Below, piece by piece: positions 15,546 to 23,434 of a stretch of 25,741 nt of DNA. This DNA is from an uncultured Chloroflexota bacterium (GTDB lineage: Bacteria; Chloroflexota; Limnocylindria; Limnocylindrales; Limnocylindraceae): assembly GCA_903938075.1 (NCBI GenBank), contig CAJABS010000113.1, forward strand, positions 1 through 25,741, given 5' to 3'. A program made the position numbers and the translations under genes. Each line of letters opens with the position of its first letter. Positions within the stretch are counted from its first letter, which is position 1. The notes under the pieces are model-generated. The model worked only from the letters and a program-made list of their open reading frames with translations. It was not told where the DNA came from and did not search any database.

Positions 15546-16702
15546 GTGAGAAGATGAAGACGCGACCGTCAATCATTCAGCGAATGCCGTTGCCACTCGC
15601 CCTTCTCTTTGGATTCCTCCTGCTTCCGCTCGGCGGCATCTTGCTCCCCATCACCCCTGAGATTGGCGTCCCGCTGCTCCTGGTAGCAACACGACTCCTT
15701 GGCCGACGATTCCAGTGGGCACGACGCTTTAACGCGTGGATTGATGGAAAGTGGCAAGGGGTCCGCGCACGACTGAAGGGGGACCCCAGCAGCGGGCGTC
15801 CCGCACTGTGGCGATGGATTGTTGGCGCGGTCGTCATTGTGCTGATCTGGCAGGTGCTGGGCTCAATCTTGCTAGTCGGCGCAGTGCTTTGGATGGGCAT
15901 TCCATTTGATGCACTCGTTCCCCCAGGAGGATTCGGCCTTGCGCCGATTGCTCCAGAGCTTTCCGCCATGATTCTGTTTGCGTTCCTAGTCAGCTTCGTG
16001 CCCTTCTTCTTTGCAAACCTGTTCGCATACCGCTACATCCTGAAAGAGCGCGTGATGCGAATGTTTACCCTCACGGGCAGTTTCTCGATCCAAAGAATGT
16101 TCGCGGGATTCACGATCTGGCTGGCCATCGGGCTCGGCGGGCTACTGCTTCTTGAACTTGCTAATCCAGGGGTAGTTCGCTGGACGTTCAACCCCGTTGG
16201 TGCACTTCCATACGTCGTGGTTGCATTGCTTTTTCTACCAATCCAGACGACGGCCGAAGAGCTGTTCTTCCGCGGTTGGCTCTTGCAGTGGTCGGACAAC
16301 GGCCGCCGTCGACGCTGGGTACTCGCCACGCTAAACGGCGTGCTGTTTGCTCTGCCACACCTTGCCAATCCTGAGGTTGCCGGTGAAGACCTGATCCGCA
16401 TCATTGGGTACGTAGCAATCGGCTTCGGCTGGGCGTGGGTCACACTTCGCGACCGAACACTTGAGTTAGCGATCGGCGCACACGCGGCAAACAACATCTC
16501 TGCAGCCCTGCTCGCTGGCTATGTTGGCTCTGCAATTCCCTCTGTCTCCTTCTGGACGATGGAGCGAATTCCAGTGCTGCAAGAGGTGCTACTCGGGGTG
16601 GCGTCAATTCTGATCTTCACGTGGATCACGGCCCGCCTGCCACACAAGCACGCAGGTAAGAGCAGCACCTCTCAGGCTTCGCGGAAGAAGCAACCCGCGT
16701 GA
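15542..16702 (+). CDS. CPBP-family intramembrane metalloprotease
   Basis: A 386-residue polytopic protein with the CPBP/Rce1 signatures in order: TAEELFFRGW (E239, E240, R244), LFALPHLANPE (H273) and IGAHAANN (H314, N318). These are the catalytic Glu and His residues of glutamic-type intramembrane proteases. In bacteria such proteins are linked to bacteriocin maturation or self-immunity. The N-terminal 170 residues add extra helices and a basic loop before the catalytic core, more than in minimal CPBP proteins. The GTG start is coupled to the XRE stop. It may process the membrane partner encoded at 14545 or a peptide handled by the following exporter; neither is shown. Confidence 0.9.
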   Translation: MSEKMKTRPSIIQRMPLPLALLFGFLLLPLGGILLPITPEIGVPLLLVATRLLGRRFQWARRFNAWIDGKWQGVRARLKGDPSSGRPALWRWIVGAVVIVLIWQVLGSILLVGAVLWMGIPFDALVPPGGFGLAPIAPELSAMILFAFLVSFVPFFFANLFAYRYILKERVMRMFTLTGSFSIQRMFAGFTIWLAIGLGGLLLLELANPGVVRWTFNPVGALPYVVVALLFLPIQTTAEELFFRGWLLQWSDNGRRRRWVLATLNGVLFALPHLANPEVAGEDLIRIIGYVAIGFGWAWVTLRDRTLELAIGAHAANNISAALLAGYVGSAIPSVSFWTMERIPVLQEVLLGVASILIFTWITARLPHKHAGKSSTSQASRKKQPA

Positions 16703-17949
16703 CTGGGATGCTCTCGCTACTCCGCATCCCAGACCTCCGCACGTTGCTGGTGGCGGATTTCATCTCAGACTTTGGTTCGGCGGCAACGGTGCTCGCCGTG
16801 CAGTTGCTGGTGCTCGATCTCACCGGCTCGACTGCAGCACTTGGCCTCACGGCGGTACTGGCGGCACTTCCATCTGTGACGATCGGATTCGTGGCAGGCG
16901 GCGTTGCGGATCGATTCAATCGACGTCAGCTGATGATCTGGGCGAACCTTATTCGTGCAGTGCTCGTGCTGCTAATCATCCCCGCCTCAAAACTCGGCGA
17001 AGCCGCATTCCCAGCAATCGCAGTACTCACCCTGTTGCAAGGGATAGCCGGATCATTCTTCTCGCCATCAAACTCTGCGGTCATCGCGCGCCTCGTCCCC
17101 GAGGATCTACGCGTGAACATCGGCTCGTTGCGGCAAACGCTGCTCATCGTGACCAACGTACTCGGTGTCTCGTTCGCGGGCATCGTGCTCGGCCTCAGTG
17201 GTAATCGCGATCTGCTCTTTGCGATTGATTCGGTGAGCTTCCTGGTGGCGGGCTTGGTACTGTTCTTGATCTCAAGGAACGTGGGGAGGCCCGAGGTGTC
17301 GGCGGAGGTTCTTGCTGAACGTAAGGGGCTCGGAATCCGCGAGGGGCTCGCCGTGGTTCGTGCCTCGCGCATGCTGATTGCGATCACCGTTGGGCCGGCG
17401 ATCGTGATGCTGGGCGTTGGCGCGATCAACGTGCTCTTCGTCCCATTCGTCTACAAGGAGCTCCAGGCACCTCTCGCGCTTGCGGGCGCGATTGAGGGGT
17501 CAATGCTCATCTCCATGTTGATCGGCTCGGCACTCGCCCCCGCACTCGTCGCCAAGATCACGGCGGAGCGGGCGCTCTGGGGGGCACTCATTGCCTGCGG
17601 TGCACTGTTGCTTCTGTGGGGTGGGGTCACGGAACTCTGGCAGTTCGTCGCGCTCTTCTTCGCGCTCGGATTCGCCCAGTCACCGATTAACATCGTCGCC
17701 TCGACCATCTTCATGAACAACACCACTGATGCGGTTCGTGGTCGCGTCGGAGCCGTTCTCAGTGGTGTTACCGAAGGGGCGAGCCTCCTCTCTATGGCGG
17801 GAGCCGGTGCGGCCGCTGCGCTCATAGGCATGCGTGGAACCTTTGTGGCTGCCGGCGTGCTCTGTTTGGTGGGCGGTGTTGTGACGGCGCTGCTTGTTAC
17901 CGGCGCGGTTAACGCGCGTACAAAATCAACCGGGACAGCTACGCGCTAA
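16699..17949 (+). CDS. MFS exporter
   Basis: A 416-residue major facilitator with about 12 membrane helices. The loop between helices 2 and 3 carries the motif-A-like GGVADRFNRRQLM. The overall pattern (LLVADFISDFGSAATVLAVQLLVLDLTGS at the start, MNNTTDAVRGRVGAVLSG late) is that of the MFS_3 group, which contains enterobactin and macrolide exporters. The GTG start overlaps the CPBP stop (GTGA), making it the last gene of the four-gene operon. The substrate is unknown. With a CPBP protease and an XRE regulator, export of a small toxic molecule or peptide is plausible. Its 3' end overlaps the remnant on the other strand by 11 bases. Confidence 0.85.
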   Translation: MTGMLSLLRIPDLRTLLVADFISDFGSAATVLAVQLLVLDLTGSTAALGLTAVLAALPSVTIGFVAGGVADRFNRRQLMIWANLIRAVLVLLIIPASKLGEAAFPAIAVLTLLQGIAGSFFSPSNSAVIARLVPEDLRVNIGSLRQTLLIVTNVLGVSFAGIVLGLSGNRDLLFAIDSVSFLVAGLVLFLISRNVGRPEVSAEVLAERKGLGIREGLAVVRASRMLIAITVGPAIVMLGVGAINVLFVPFVYKELQAPLALAGAIEGSMLISMLIGSALAPALVAKITAERALWGALIACGALLLLWGGVTELWQFVALFFALGFAQSPINIVASTIFMNNTTDAVRGRVGAVLSGVTEGASLLSMAGAGAAAALIGMRGTFVAAGVLCLVGGVVTALLVTGAVNARTKSTGTATR

Positions 17950-18119
17950 ACGAAACCTCTGCGGTCGGTAGCACCGCCGCCGTTCGCCCGGGCGCCGACT
18001 GAAAGCCCCAATACATGTTGGTGTGCTTGATGATCACGTCAGGAGGCGGCGCCAACTACGCCGACCTGCACGTCAATGATCAGGAGCGCGGTTGTGGTTC
18101 GGTCGCGAACGGTTACCAC
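17939..18119 (-). pseudogene. remnant of an isochorismatase-like cysteine hydrolase
   Basis: Two pieces of one enzyme remain, in different frames. The first, from a GTG at 18119, reads VVTVRDRTTT then ALLIIDVQVGVVGAA, the beta-strand with the catalytic Asp that starts isochorismatase-like hydrolases, and then meets TGA at 18052-18050 in a shifted frame. The second, in the next frame, reads DVIIKHTNMYWGFQSAPGR, which is the far C-terminus of the same family, and ends at TAG 17941-17939. The roughly 110 residues expected between them, including the nucleophilic Cys, are missing. The gene lay directly behind the TetR gene on the same strand. A single internal deletion explains all of this. Confidence 0.7.
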
Positions 18120-18127
18120 AGGGAGCT

Positions 18128-18793
18128 CTAGGCCTTTGGTTTTGTGAGCGGGGGAAGTTTGGTGTGCGCCAACAGCTTTGCGTGGGCAGGTGGAATTCCG
18201 AGCAGCCCCAATGCAAGTTCAATGTCGTTATCGGCTTGCGTTGGGCTTGCCTTGCGAAACTGCGTGATGAGTGCGCCAAAGAGGCAGGCGGTAAACGCGT
18301 CGATGCGCCCCTGCAAGCGATCGGTTGCGATCAAGTGCTTATCGGCAAGCGCCTGAATGTGATCCCTGATGGATTTCGTGAAGAGCGGTAGCTGTTCGGC
18401 AATTGGGCCAAGCGAGTAGGCGGTCATTCGTCCGTAGTTCGGATGCGTCTGCCCGGCACGCAGGAAGAGCCGCGTCGAGACGCTGAGCTTCTCTAGATCA
18501 CCTGGCACAGGGGCGACCGCTGCGACCATCCACTGCTCCCAGTCGTTCTGTGCAAACACGAGTGCCGCCGTGAAGAGAGCCTCGCGGTCGGTGAAGTGCT
18601 GATACAGGGTGCTCGTTGCCACTCCAGCGTGGGCGGCCACCTGCTCGACCGTGGCGCTGGGGCCAACCTGCGCCATCAGCTCAACGGTGGAGGCGAGGAT
18701 GTGGGCTCGACTGCGGGCAAACGCGGCGTGCTTCCGCCCCTGCTCGGGGGGGCGCTTCCGGGCTGTTTTGGAACGGGTACGTGCTGTAGCCAT
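18128..18793 (-). CDS. TetR-family transcriptional regulator
   Basis: A 221-residue regulator. After a basic N-terminal tail (about 28 residues with many Arg/Lys) comes the TetR helix-turn-helix (HILASTVELMAQ, TVEQVAAHAGVATSTLYQHF, about residues 30-75). The ligand domain then includes LFLRAGQTHPNYGRM. ATG at 18793 is chosen: there is no SD, but TACACT lies seven bases upstream. ATG at 18811 is an alternative. It is divergent from the ELWxxDGT gene. The enzyme it may once have controlled (the isochorismatase-like gene immediately downstream) is now broken, so its remaining target could be itself or the divergent gene. Confidence 0.85.
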   Translation of the reverse strand: MATARTRSKTARKRPPEQGRKHAAFARSRAHILASTVELMAQVGPSATVEQVAAHAGVATSTLYQHFTDREALFTAALVFAQNDWEQWMVAAVAPVPGDLEKLSVSTRLFLRAGQTHPNYGRMTAYSLGPIAEQLPLFTKSIRDHIQALADKHLIATDRLQGRIDAFTACLFGALITQFRKASPTQADNDIELALGLLGIPPAHAKLLAHTKLPPLTKPKA

Positions 18794-18800
18794 GGCTGCA

Positions 18801-18814
18801 AGTGTACGCATACA
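18801..18814 (-). promoter_or_regulatory. -10 TACACT and adjoining palindrome of the TetR gene
   Basis: On the minus strand TACACT (18806-18801) ends seven bases before the ATG at 18793, the leaderless spacing. TGTA-CGCA-TACA (18803-18814) overlaps it and is a palindrome with matching outer four-base arms, a possible operator for autorepression. Confidence 0.4.
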
Positions 18815-18826
18815 GGCGAAAGAGCA

Positions 18827-18867
18827 TTGACATGTGCCGAATACGCGCATAATCTTCCGATATTCGG
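18827..18867 (+). promoter_or_regulatory. promoter of the ELWxxDGT gene with flanking inverted repeat
   Basis: TTGACA (18827-18832), a 17-base spacer and TAATCT (18850-18855) form a likely promoter. CCGAATA (18837-18843) and TATTCGG (18861-18867) are perfect 7-base inverted arms around the -10, and the right arm is part of a smaller palindrome CCGATATTCGG (18857-18867). Binding of the divergent TetR product here is inference. Confidence 0.5.
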
Positions 18868-18898
18868 TACCCAGCCTGCCGTACCAACTGGAGGTCCT

Positions 18899-20479
18899 AT
18901 GTACGCCCGTCGCCCGCTGATCGCAGCTATTGCCCTACTCCTCGCCTTCGCTATTCCGGCCCGCGCTGTGGCGGCGATCCCAGAGATCACCGTGATCGAT
19001 ATCTATCCGGACGAAGACGAAAGCTCCTACGCGCTCGATAAGAGCGTTAACGGTCAGGCGGCGGTCGGGGACCGGATCTTCTTCTCGGCCGATAGCGCCT
19101 CAGGCAGCAGCCAACTATGGGTGAGCGATGGAACCACTGCGGGCACAAATCTTGTAAAAACGATCCATCCGTCTGGTGACGACGACGTTTCCTACATTGT
19201 CCCTTTTGGTGATGGGGTCATGTTCCGTGCCAACGACGAGGTACACGGGCTCGAGCTGTGGATCAGCGATGGCACTGAGAGCGGTACGCACTTGGTGAAA
19301 GACATCAACCCAGTGGTGGACACGGACGAAAGCGACGGTCGAACCTTGATGTCTGACCCCATCGGCCTCTACAACTGGAACGGTGTGGTCTATTTCATGG
19401 CAGATGATGGCGTCAACGGAAAAGAGTTGTGGAAGAGCGACGGAACGGCGAGCGGCACCGTGTTGGTAAAGAATATTGCCGATACCGATGCACCTTCCTA
19501 TCCAGCCGATTTTGTGGCACTGGGATCACGACTACTGTTTACCGCACAAAATGACACCTACGGTAATGAACTCTGGTTGACCGATGGAACCACAGCGGGC
19601 ACGCAGCTCGTCAAAGACATCAATCCAACTGGCGATTCCTATCCATACCAGATTGTGAAATCCGGGAACGCCATATTCTTTAGTGCAGAAACTGGCGATT
19701 ACGGCGACGAACTTTGGAAGTCAGACGGCACAGTGAGCGGCACAGTTCTCGTTGCCGATCTCGTGGTGGGCTCAGGAGACAGCTACATCAGCGGGGGCTC
19801 GCTCACTGCGTTCAATGGGGGCGTCGTGTTCCGGCGTCTCGATTTTGGGGGCACGACCGGTTCGGAACTCTGGAAGAGTGACGGAACTGCTGCGGGCACC
19901 ATGATTGTGAAAGACATCAATCCTGGGGCTGGCCATTCAGTACCATCGAGTCTTTCGGTCATGGGAGATTACGTGTACTTCAGTGCGAACGACGGCACCG
20001 TCGGAACAGAGCTTTGGCGCAGCGACGGAACCGCGGCTGGCACGGAGTTGGTGAAAGATATCTATGAAGGTGGAGCCAGTGATAATGGCGCGTCACCAAT
20101 TAACAACAGCGGCATTGTGGGCAATGGCGTGCATGCCTACTTCTTCGCACAAGCCCCAGATGGCGTTGGCGGCACCGCTCAGGAGATCTGGCGCACCGAC
20201 GGAACCACAGCAGGTACCGTACAGATTGGTGTAGCTGGGCTGAATTCCCAAAGCTTCTGTGACAGCTGCAACAAGCCTGGAATTTTGATTGCCGGGAACC
20301 GCGTCTTCTTCCGTACCTGGACAGAGGCGGCGCAGAACGAACTCGGTGCGTTTGTGGACGGTGCTCTCCCAAGCACGAATCGTGACGGTGGAATCGGGGC
20401 ACAGCTGCTGGTACTTGCTGCGGGGCTGACCGCTGCGGCGAGCCTTGCGGTTCGACTTCGGGAGCGACGCGCGAACTAG
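18899..20479 (+). CDS. exported ELWxxDGT-repeat protein
   Basis: A 526-residue surface or secreted protein. The start has SD TGGAGG; the longer open frame upstream to 18596 has no support. Residues 1-26 are a signal peptide (RRPLIAAIALLLAFAIPARAVAA). The body holds eight copies of the hyalin-like E/Q-L/I-W-x-x-DGT-x-x-GT repeat, such as ELWKSDGTASGT and ELWRSDGTAAGT, spaced about 48-65 residues apart. Each is followed in most copies by an LVKDINP-like strand and preceded by FxA-x-x-x-x-G-x-E, suggesting a beta-propeller. The C-terminus has one hydrophobic segment (about 500-518) and a basic end, a likely membrane or sorting anchor. The family has no assigned activity; adhesion or carbohydrate binding is a guess. 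Confidence 0.88.
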   Translation: MYARRPLIAAIALLLAFAIPARAVAAIPEITVIDIYPDEDESSYALDKSVNGQAAVGDRIFFSADSASGSSQLWVSDGTTAGTNLVKTIHPSGDDDVSYIVPFGDGVMFRANDEVHGLELWISDGTESGTHLVKDINPVVDTDESDGRTLMSDPIGLYNWNGVVYFMADDGVNGKELWKSDGTASGTVLVKNIADTDAPSYPADFVALGSRLLFTAQNDTYGNELWLTDGTTAGTQLVKDINPTGDSYPYQIVKSGNAIFFSAETGDYGDELWKSDGTVSGTVLVADLVVGSGDSYISGGSLTAFNGGVVFRRLDFGGTTGSELWKSDGTAAGTMIVKDINPGAGHSVPSSLSVMGDYVYFSANDGTVGTELWRSDGTAAGTELVKDIYEGGASDNGASPINNSGIVGNGVHAYFFAQAPDGVGGTAQEIWRTDGTTAGTVQIGVAGLNSQSFCDSCNKPGILIAGNRVFFRTWTEAAQNELGAFVDGALPSTNRDGGIGAQLLVLAAGLTAAASLAVRLRERRAN

Positions 20480-20498
20480 CGCAGCGCTGCCGGTTTTT
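20480..20498 (+). terminator. possible terminator after the ELWxxDGT gene
   Basis: A GC-rich stretch with a very small AGCG/CGCT stem is followed by GCCGG and six T (20493-20498). The T run overlaps the last base of the convergent DinB gene. The stem is short, so this is a weak call. Confidence 0.3.
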
Positions 20499-20992
20499 TA
20501 GAGGGCGTCGTTAAAGGTCCACACGTCGAGCGCGTCAAGGTCGAGGCTGCTGTTGCCGTTCGCGGCGAGGGCACCGGCGATCTGGGCGCGGTGCTCGGTG
20601 GCGTGGTGCACGGCCTGGTTCACCAACACCCAGCGCGGTACCGAGAGCTCTTCGCCGCTGAATGAGATCCAGGTGAGGATCTCGTCGCCTGGCAGTTGCG
20701 CTCCAGCGCGGAGCTTGGCATCGGCAACCACGAGGGCGGCGGCGAGGGCCTGAAGGTCGGCGGCAGTTGTTGGGAGTTCACGCTTCTCGGCGCGCGGCTC
20801 ACCGTGGAGGCGCTGCGCGTAGTTCTCGGCGGCGGTCGTGAGGTGGTGGGCGATGGCGCCCACACTCCACTCCGAACCGGGCGAGGTGTAGGCGTAGGCA
20901 GCCTCAGGCAGGGTGGTGAGCACTGAACACATTTCGGCGTTGGCCCACGCCATGTGCGCGAGTTGCTGGTCAAGGGTGGCGTTCACATCCAT
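20498..20992 (-). CDS. DinB-like four-helix metal-binding protein
   Basis: A 164-residue DinB/YfiT-type protein. The expected metal-binding histidines are in place: AIAHHL (H49/H50) in helix 2 and QAVHHATEHRAQI (H130, H134) in helix 4. The early LAHMAWANAEM helix also fits. Members are often thiol transferases that use mycothiol or bacillithiol, or DNA-damage-induced proteins; nothing here tells which. No good SD is visible. On the coding strand TAGGAT lies nine bases before the ATG, suggesting a leader of only a few bases. The gene is divergent from a TetR regulator, with 35 bases between start codons. Confidence 0.85.
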   Translation of the reverse strand: MDVNATLDQQLAHMAWANAEMCSVLTTLPEAAYAYTSPGSEWSVGAIAHHLTTAAENYAQRLHGEPRAEKRELPTTAADLQALAAALVVADAKLRAGAQLPGDEILTWISFSGEELSVPRWVLVNQAVHHATEHRAQIAGALAANGNSSLDLDALDVWTFNDAL

Positions 20993-21001
20993 ACGAATCC
21001 G

Positions 21002-21021
21002 ATCCTACTTGATGCTAGGCT
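21002..21021. promoter_or_regulatory. divergent -10 elements for the DinB and TetR genes
   Basis: On the plus strand TAGGCT (21016-21021) ends six bases before the ATG at 21028. It is preceded by TG one base upstream, an extended -10. On the minus strand TAGGAT (21007-21002) ends nine bases before the ATG at 20992. Neither gene has an SD, so both transcripts are predicted to start at or within a few bases of the start codon. Confidence 0.45.
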
Positions 21022-21027
21022 CCCGCA

Positions 21028-21699
21028 ATGCCAACCGAAAAGATTTCAGCGCGCGACGCCATTTTGCAGGCGACCATTGCCGAGCTGACGACCGCTGGCG
21101 CCGAGACGTTCACCCCCCTCACGGTATGCAAGCAACTCGGCATTAAGCCAAATCTCGTCAACTACCACTTCAAATCTCGTGAGGGGTTGATTCGAGAGGC
21201 GGCGGTTACCTCGTACGAGGAGTACGGTCGCGGCTTTGTGAAAGCGTGGGAGCAGTTCGGCCACTCGCCGCGCGAGCACTTTGCCGCTGCGCTCCGGCAC
21301 CAGATCGACTGGACGGTCTCCCATAGTTCGATCATGCACCTCGTCACCAACGGAAAAGTCGAAGATTTCACGAGCGAGCAGCGCGATCGTATTGCAAGGT
21401 CGCTGATGCAGAACGTGTCGCTCTTGACCACTGCTGTTGGTGGCGTGGTTGACGGGGCCGGCTGGGATCACGTCGCAACCCCTGCCGATGTTGCGCGACG
21501 CCCAGAGCTTGGGTACGCCGCCGGTGCCGTCTCTTGGATGGTGAGCGGTCACGCCATTTGGAAGGCGGGTCCACTGCTGCATGTGGCAAAAGCGATTCCG
21601 GAGGCAGAAACGATCAACAACGTTGACCAGCAAGTACTAGCGATGGCATTTGCAATCATTCGCTACTTTGGCGACAAGAGCGAGGGCTCCAAGCGTTAG
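21028..21699 (+). CDS. TetR-family transcriptional regulator
   Basis: A 223-residue regulator with an N-terminal helix-turn-helix (ARDAILQATIAELTTAGAE, then TVCKQLGIKPNLVNYHFKSREGL, about residues 8-55) and a long, poorly conserved ligand domain. The NLVNYHF recognition helix is a common TetR variant. It has no SD and is predicted to be leaderless. It is divergent from the DinB-like gene, its most likely target besides itself. Its stop shares the four bases TTAG with the stop of the convergent nhaA. Confidence 0.85.
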   Translation: MPTEKISARDAILQATIAELTTAGAETFTPLTVCKQLGIKPNLVNYHFKSREGLIREAAVTSYEEYGRGFVKAWEQFGHSPREHFAAALRHQIDWTVSHSSIMHLVTNGKVEDFTSEQRDRIARSLMQNVSLLTTAVGGVVDGAGWDHVATPADVARRPELGYAAGAVSWMVSGHAIWKAGPLLHVAKAIPEAETINNVDQQVLAMAFAIIRYFGDKSEGSKR

Positions 21700-22871
21700 C
21701 GGTTCGCTCGCCGAACCCTCCGCACCGCAAGGAGCACACCGGAAACCGCGGCAGCACCAATTGATGCCAGTAACACCCCGAGTTTTGCGGCGCTCAGAGA
21801 CTCCTCGGTTGTAAACGCAAGTTCGCTAATCAGGAGCGACACGGTGAATCCGATTCCGGCGAGTGCGCCAATGATGGCGATGTCGATCCACTGCACTCCC
21901 GCTGCGAGCCTCGCCCCCAGCGCCGTAGCCAAACGTGCCGCAAGGAGAATCCCGACCGGCTTACCGACAACGAGTCCAACCAGCACGCCCAGCAGAATCG
22001 GCGAGTTGAGTACGACGCCAAGGTCAATCGAACGAAGGTCAACCGCCGCGGCGAAGAGGGCGAAGAGCGGCACGGCGATCCCCGCGCTGATTGGATGGAA
22101 ACGTGCGGTCGCTCGGTCAACTGGCGCGTCGGTCTCGCCAGGATTTTTCTTGACGCGCATGAGTAGGCCCAGCGCGACGCCGGCGATCGTTGCATGAATA
22201 CCTGCCTCATGTACCGCATACCAAACGGCGAGCGCGAGAGGCACATAGATGAGCGGTGAAGTGATGCGCTGACGCTGAGCTAGCGCAAACAGCGCCAAGA
22301 GGAGCGCCGCGACTGCGATCCACTCAACGCTGAGGCCGGCCGAATAGAAGAGGGCAATCACCAGGATCGCACCGAGATCGTCAACGATGGCCAGTGTGAG
22401 CAGGAAGGTACGCACGCCTGAAGGGAGTCCGCGACCGAGCACCGCCAGCACCGCGAGAGCGAAGGCAATGTCCGTCGCCATAGGAATCCCCCAGCCGCTT
22501 ACGGCATCAGCGGAGCCACTACGGTTAATGGCGAAATAGAGAAGCGCTGGAACCACCATTCCGCCAAGTGCGGCAGCAACGGGGAGCGCCGCCTGGCGCG
22601 GCTTTGAGAGTGTGCCAACGACCAGTTCGTGCTTGAGCTCACAGCCAATGACAAAGAAGAAGATGGCGAGAAGGGCGTCTGCAGTCCACTGTTGAATCGT
22701 TAGATTCAAATGGAGCGCGTCGATCCCGATCTTGGTTGTAGCGAGCGCATGGAACGCGTCAGAGATCGGACCATTCGCGAGGAGCAGCCCAATGATCGCA
22801 GCGCCAATCAGCAGCGCACCACCGGTGGTCTCGCTCTGCAGAAATGCTCGAAGTCGCTGTTGGTTTGTCAT
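21696..22871 (-). CDS. nhaA: Na+/H+ antiporter NhaA
   Basis: A 391-residue antiporter that exchanges external protons for internal sodium, with about 12 helices. The functional residues match E. coli NhaA almost number for number: MATDIAFALA contains D134, and LAIVDDLGAI contains the ion-binding pair D164/D165. The N-terminus TGGALLIGAAIIGLLLANGP and FFVIGCELKHELVVG are also typical. ATG at 22871 is chosen over 22913: TACGAT lies exactly six bases upstream, there is no SD, and this start matches the family's usual N-terminus. Confidence 0.95.
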   Translation of the reverse strand: MTNQQRLRAFLQSETTGGALLIGAAIIGLLLANGPISDAFHALATTKIGIDALHLNLTIQQWTADALLAIFFFVIGCELKHELVVGTLSKPRQAALPVAAALGGMVVPALLYFAINRSGSADAVSGWGIPMATDIAFALAVLAVLGRGLPSGVRTFLLTLAIVDDLGAILVIALFYSAGLSVEWIAVAALLLALFALAQRQRITSPLIYVPLALAVWYAVHEAGIHATIAGVALGLLMRVKKNPGETDAPVDRATARFHPISAGIAVPLFALFAAAVDLRSIDLGVVLNSPILLGVLVGLVVGKPVGILLAARLATALGARLAAGVQWIDIAIIGALAGIGFTVSLLISELAFTTEESLSAAKLGVLLASIGAAAVSGVLLAVRRVRRANR

Positions 22872-22877
22872 CGTCGT

Positions 22878-22883
22878 ATCGTA
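22878..22883 (-). promoter_or_regulatory. -10 hexamer TACGAT of a leaderless nhaA promoter
   Basis: Read on the minus strand, TACGAT ends six bases before the nhaA ATG. No SD lies between them, so translation probably begins at the first base of the transcript. Confidence 0.5.
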
Positions 22884-22960
22884 TCGCGCGCGAGGTACCT
22901 TGCGTAAAGCCATATACTTCTCGCAACAGAGCCGTTCGTGCTCTCATTGAGGGAGGTTTC

Positions 22961-23308
22961 ATGGCAACCAGGCGCAAGGCACCAGCAAAGCGAGCGGCAA
23001 CCGTTGAGCTCTCACTGGTCTATCCGAAGACCTCTTCGCGACTGCTGAATGGCCTCTTCTTGAAGTGGCTGTTGGTGATCCCGCACCTCATTGTGTTGAG
23101 CCTCTTCGCCGTGTTGGTCGCGTTCGCGATGTTCTTCGCCTGGGTGGGGATTTGGATCAACGGCCGCTACCCACGCCGCCTCTGGGAGATCAACGCCTCG
23201 TACCTGCGCTACACCGTCAGCGTGAACGCTTATCTGGTGCAGCTCACCGACGAGTACCCGGCCTACCCAGCGAACCCACTCGCAACACCGAAAAAGCGAC
23301 GGGGCTAA
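22961..23308 (+). CDS. DUF4389-family small membrane protein
   Basis: A 115-residue protein. The start has SD GGGAGG ten to five bases before the ATG, and TATACT at 22913-22918 is a likely -10. A basic N-terminal tail (residues 1-14) is followed by a beta-like strand (VELSLVYPKTSSR) and a helix hairpin (about 34-70, WLLVIPHLIVLSLFAVLV). Next comes the family segment NGRYPRRLWEINASYLRY-x-VSVNAYLVQLTDEYP. This order is typical of DUF4389 proteins, usually found as two or more repeats; here there is one. The function is unknown. It is divergent from nhaA. Confidence 0.85.
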   Translation: MATRRKAPAKRAATVELSLVYPKTSSRLLNGLFLKWLLVIPHLIVLSLFAVLVAFAMFFAWVGIWINGRYPRRLWEINASYLRYTVSVNAYLVQLTDEYPAYPANPLATPKKRRG

Positions 23309-23323
23309 CGCGCAGCCACAACG

Positions 23324-23381
23324 CCCCCTCACCTTTTGGCAAGCCCCCGCTCGGGGATCGCTTTGAGGGCGGGTGAGGGGG
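23324..23381. repeat. 58-base inverted repeat structure, possible terminator
   Basis: CCCCCTCACC (23324-23333) and GGTGAGGGGG (23372-23381) are perfect 10-base arms. Inside lies a second hairpin with CCCCC and CGGGG arms (about 23344-23355). It starts 15 bases after the DUF4389 stop and has no T run. It could be a transcription terminator, a structured RNA or a small dispersed repeat. The rest of the gap (23309-23434) shows nothing else clear except a TAATAT nine bases before the next ATG. Confidence 0.5.
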
Positions 23382-23434
23382 TCAGGACGCACGGTCTCGC
23401 CAATTAGAAAACTTTTCAGTAATATCTGGGCATC

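Noticed and set aside
18596..18898. A 101-residue N-terminal extension of the ELWxxDGT protein
   Set aside because: It overlaps the divergent TetR gene and the promoter. The ATG at 18899 has an SD and begins a clear signal peptide.
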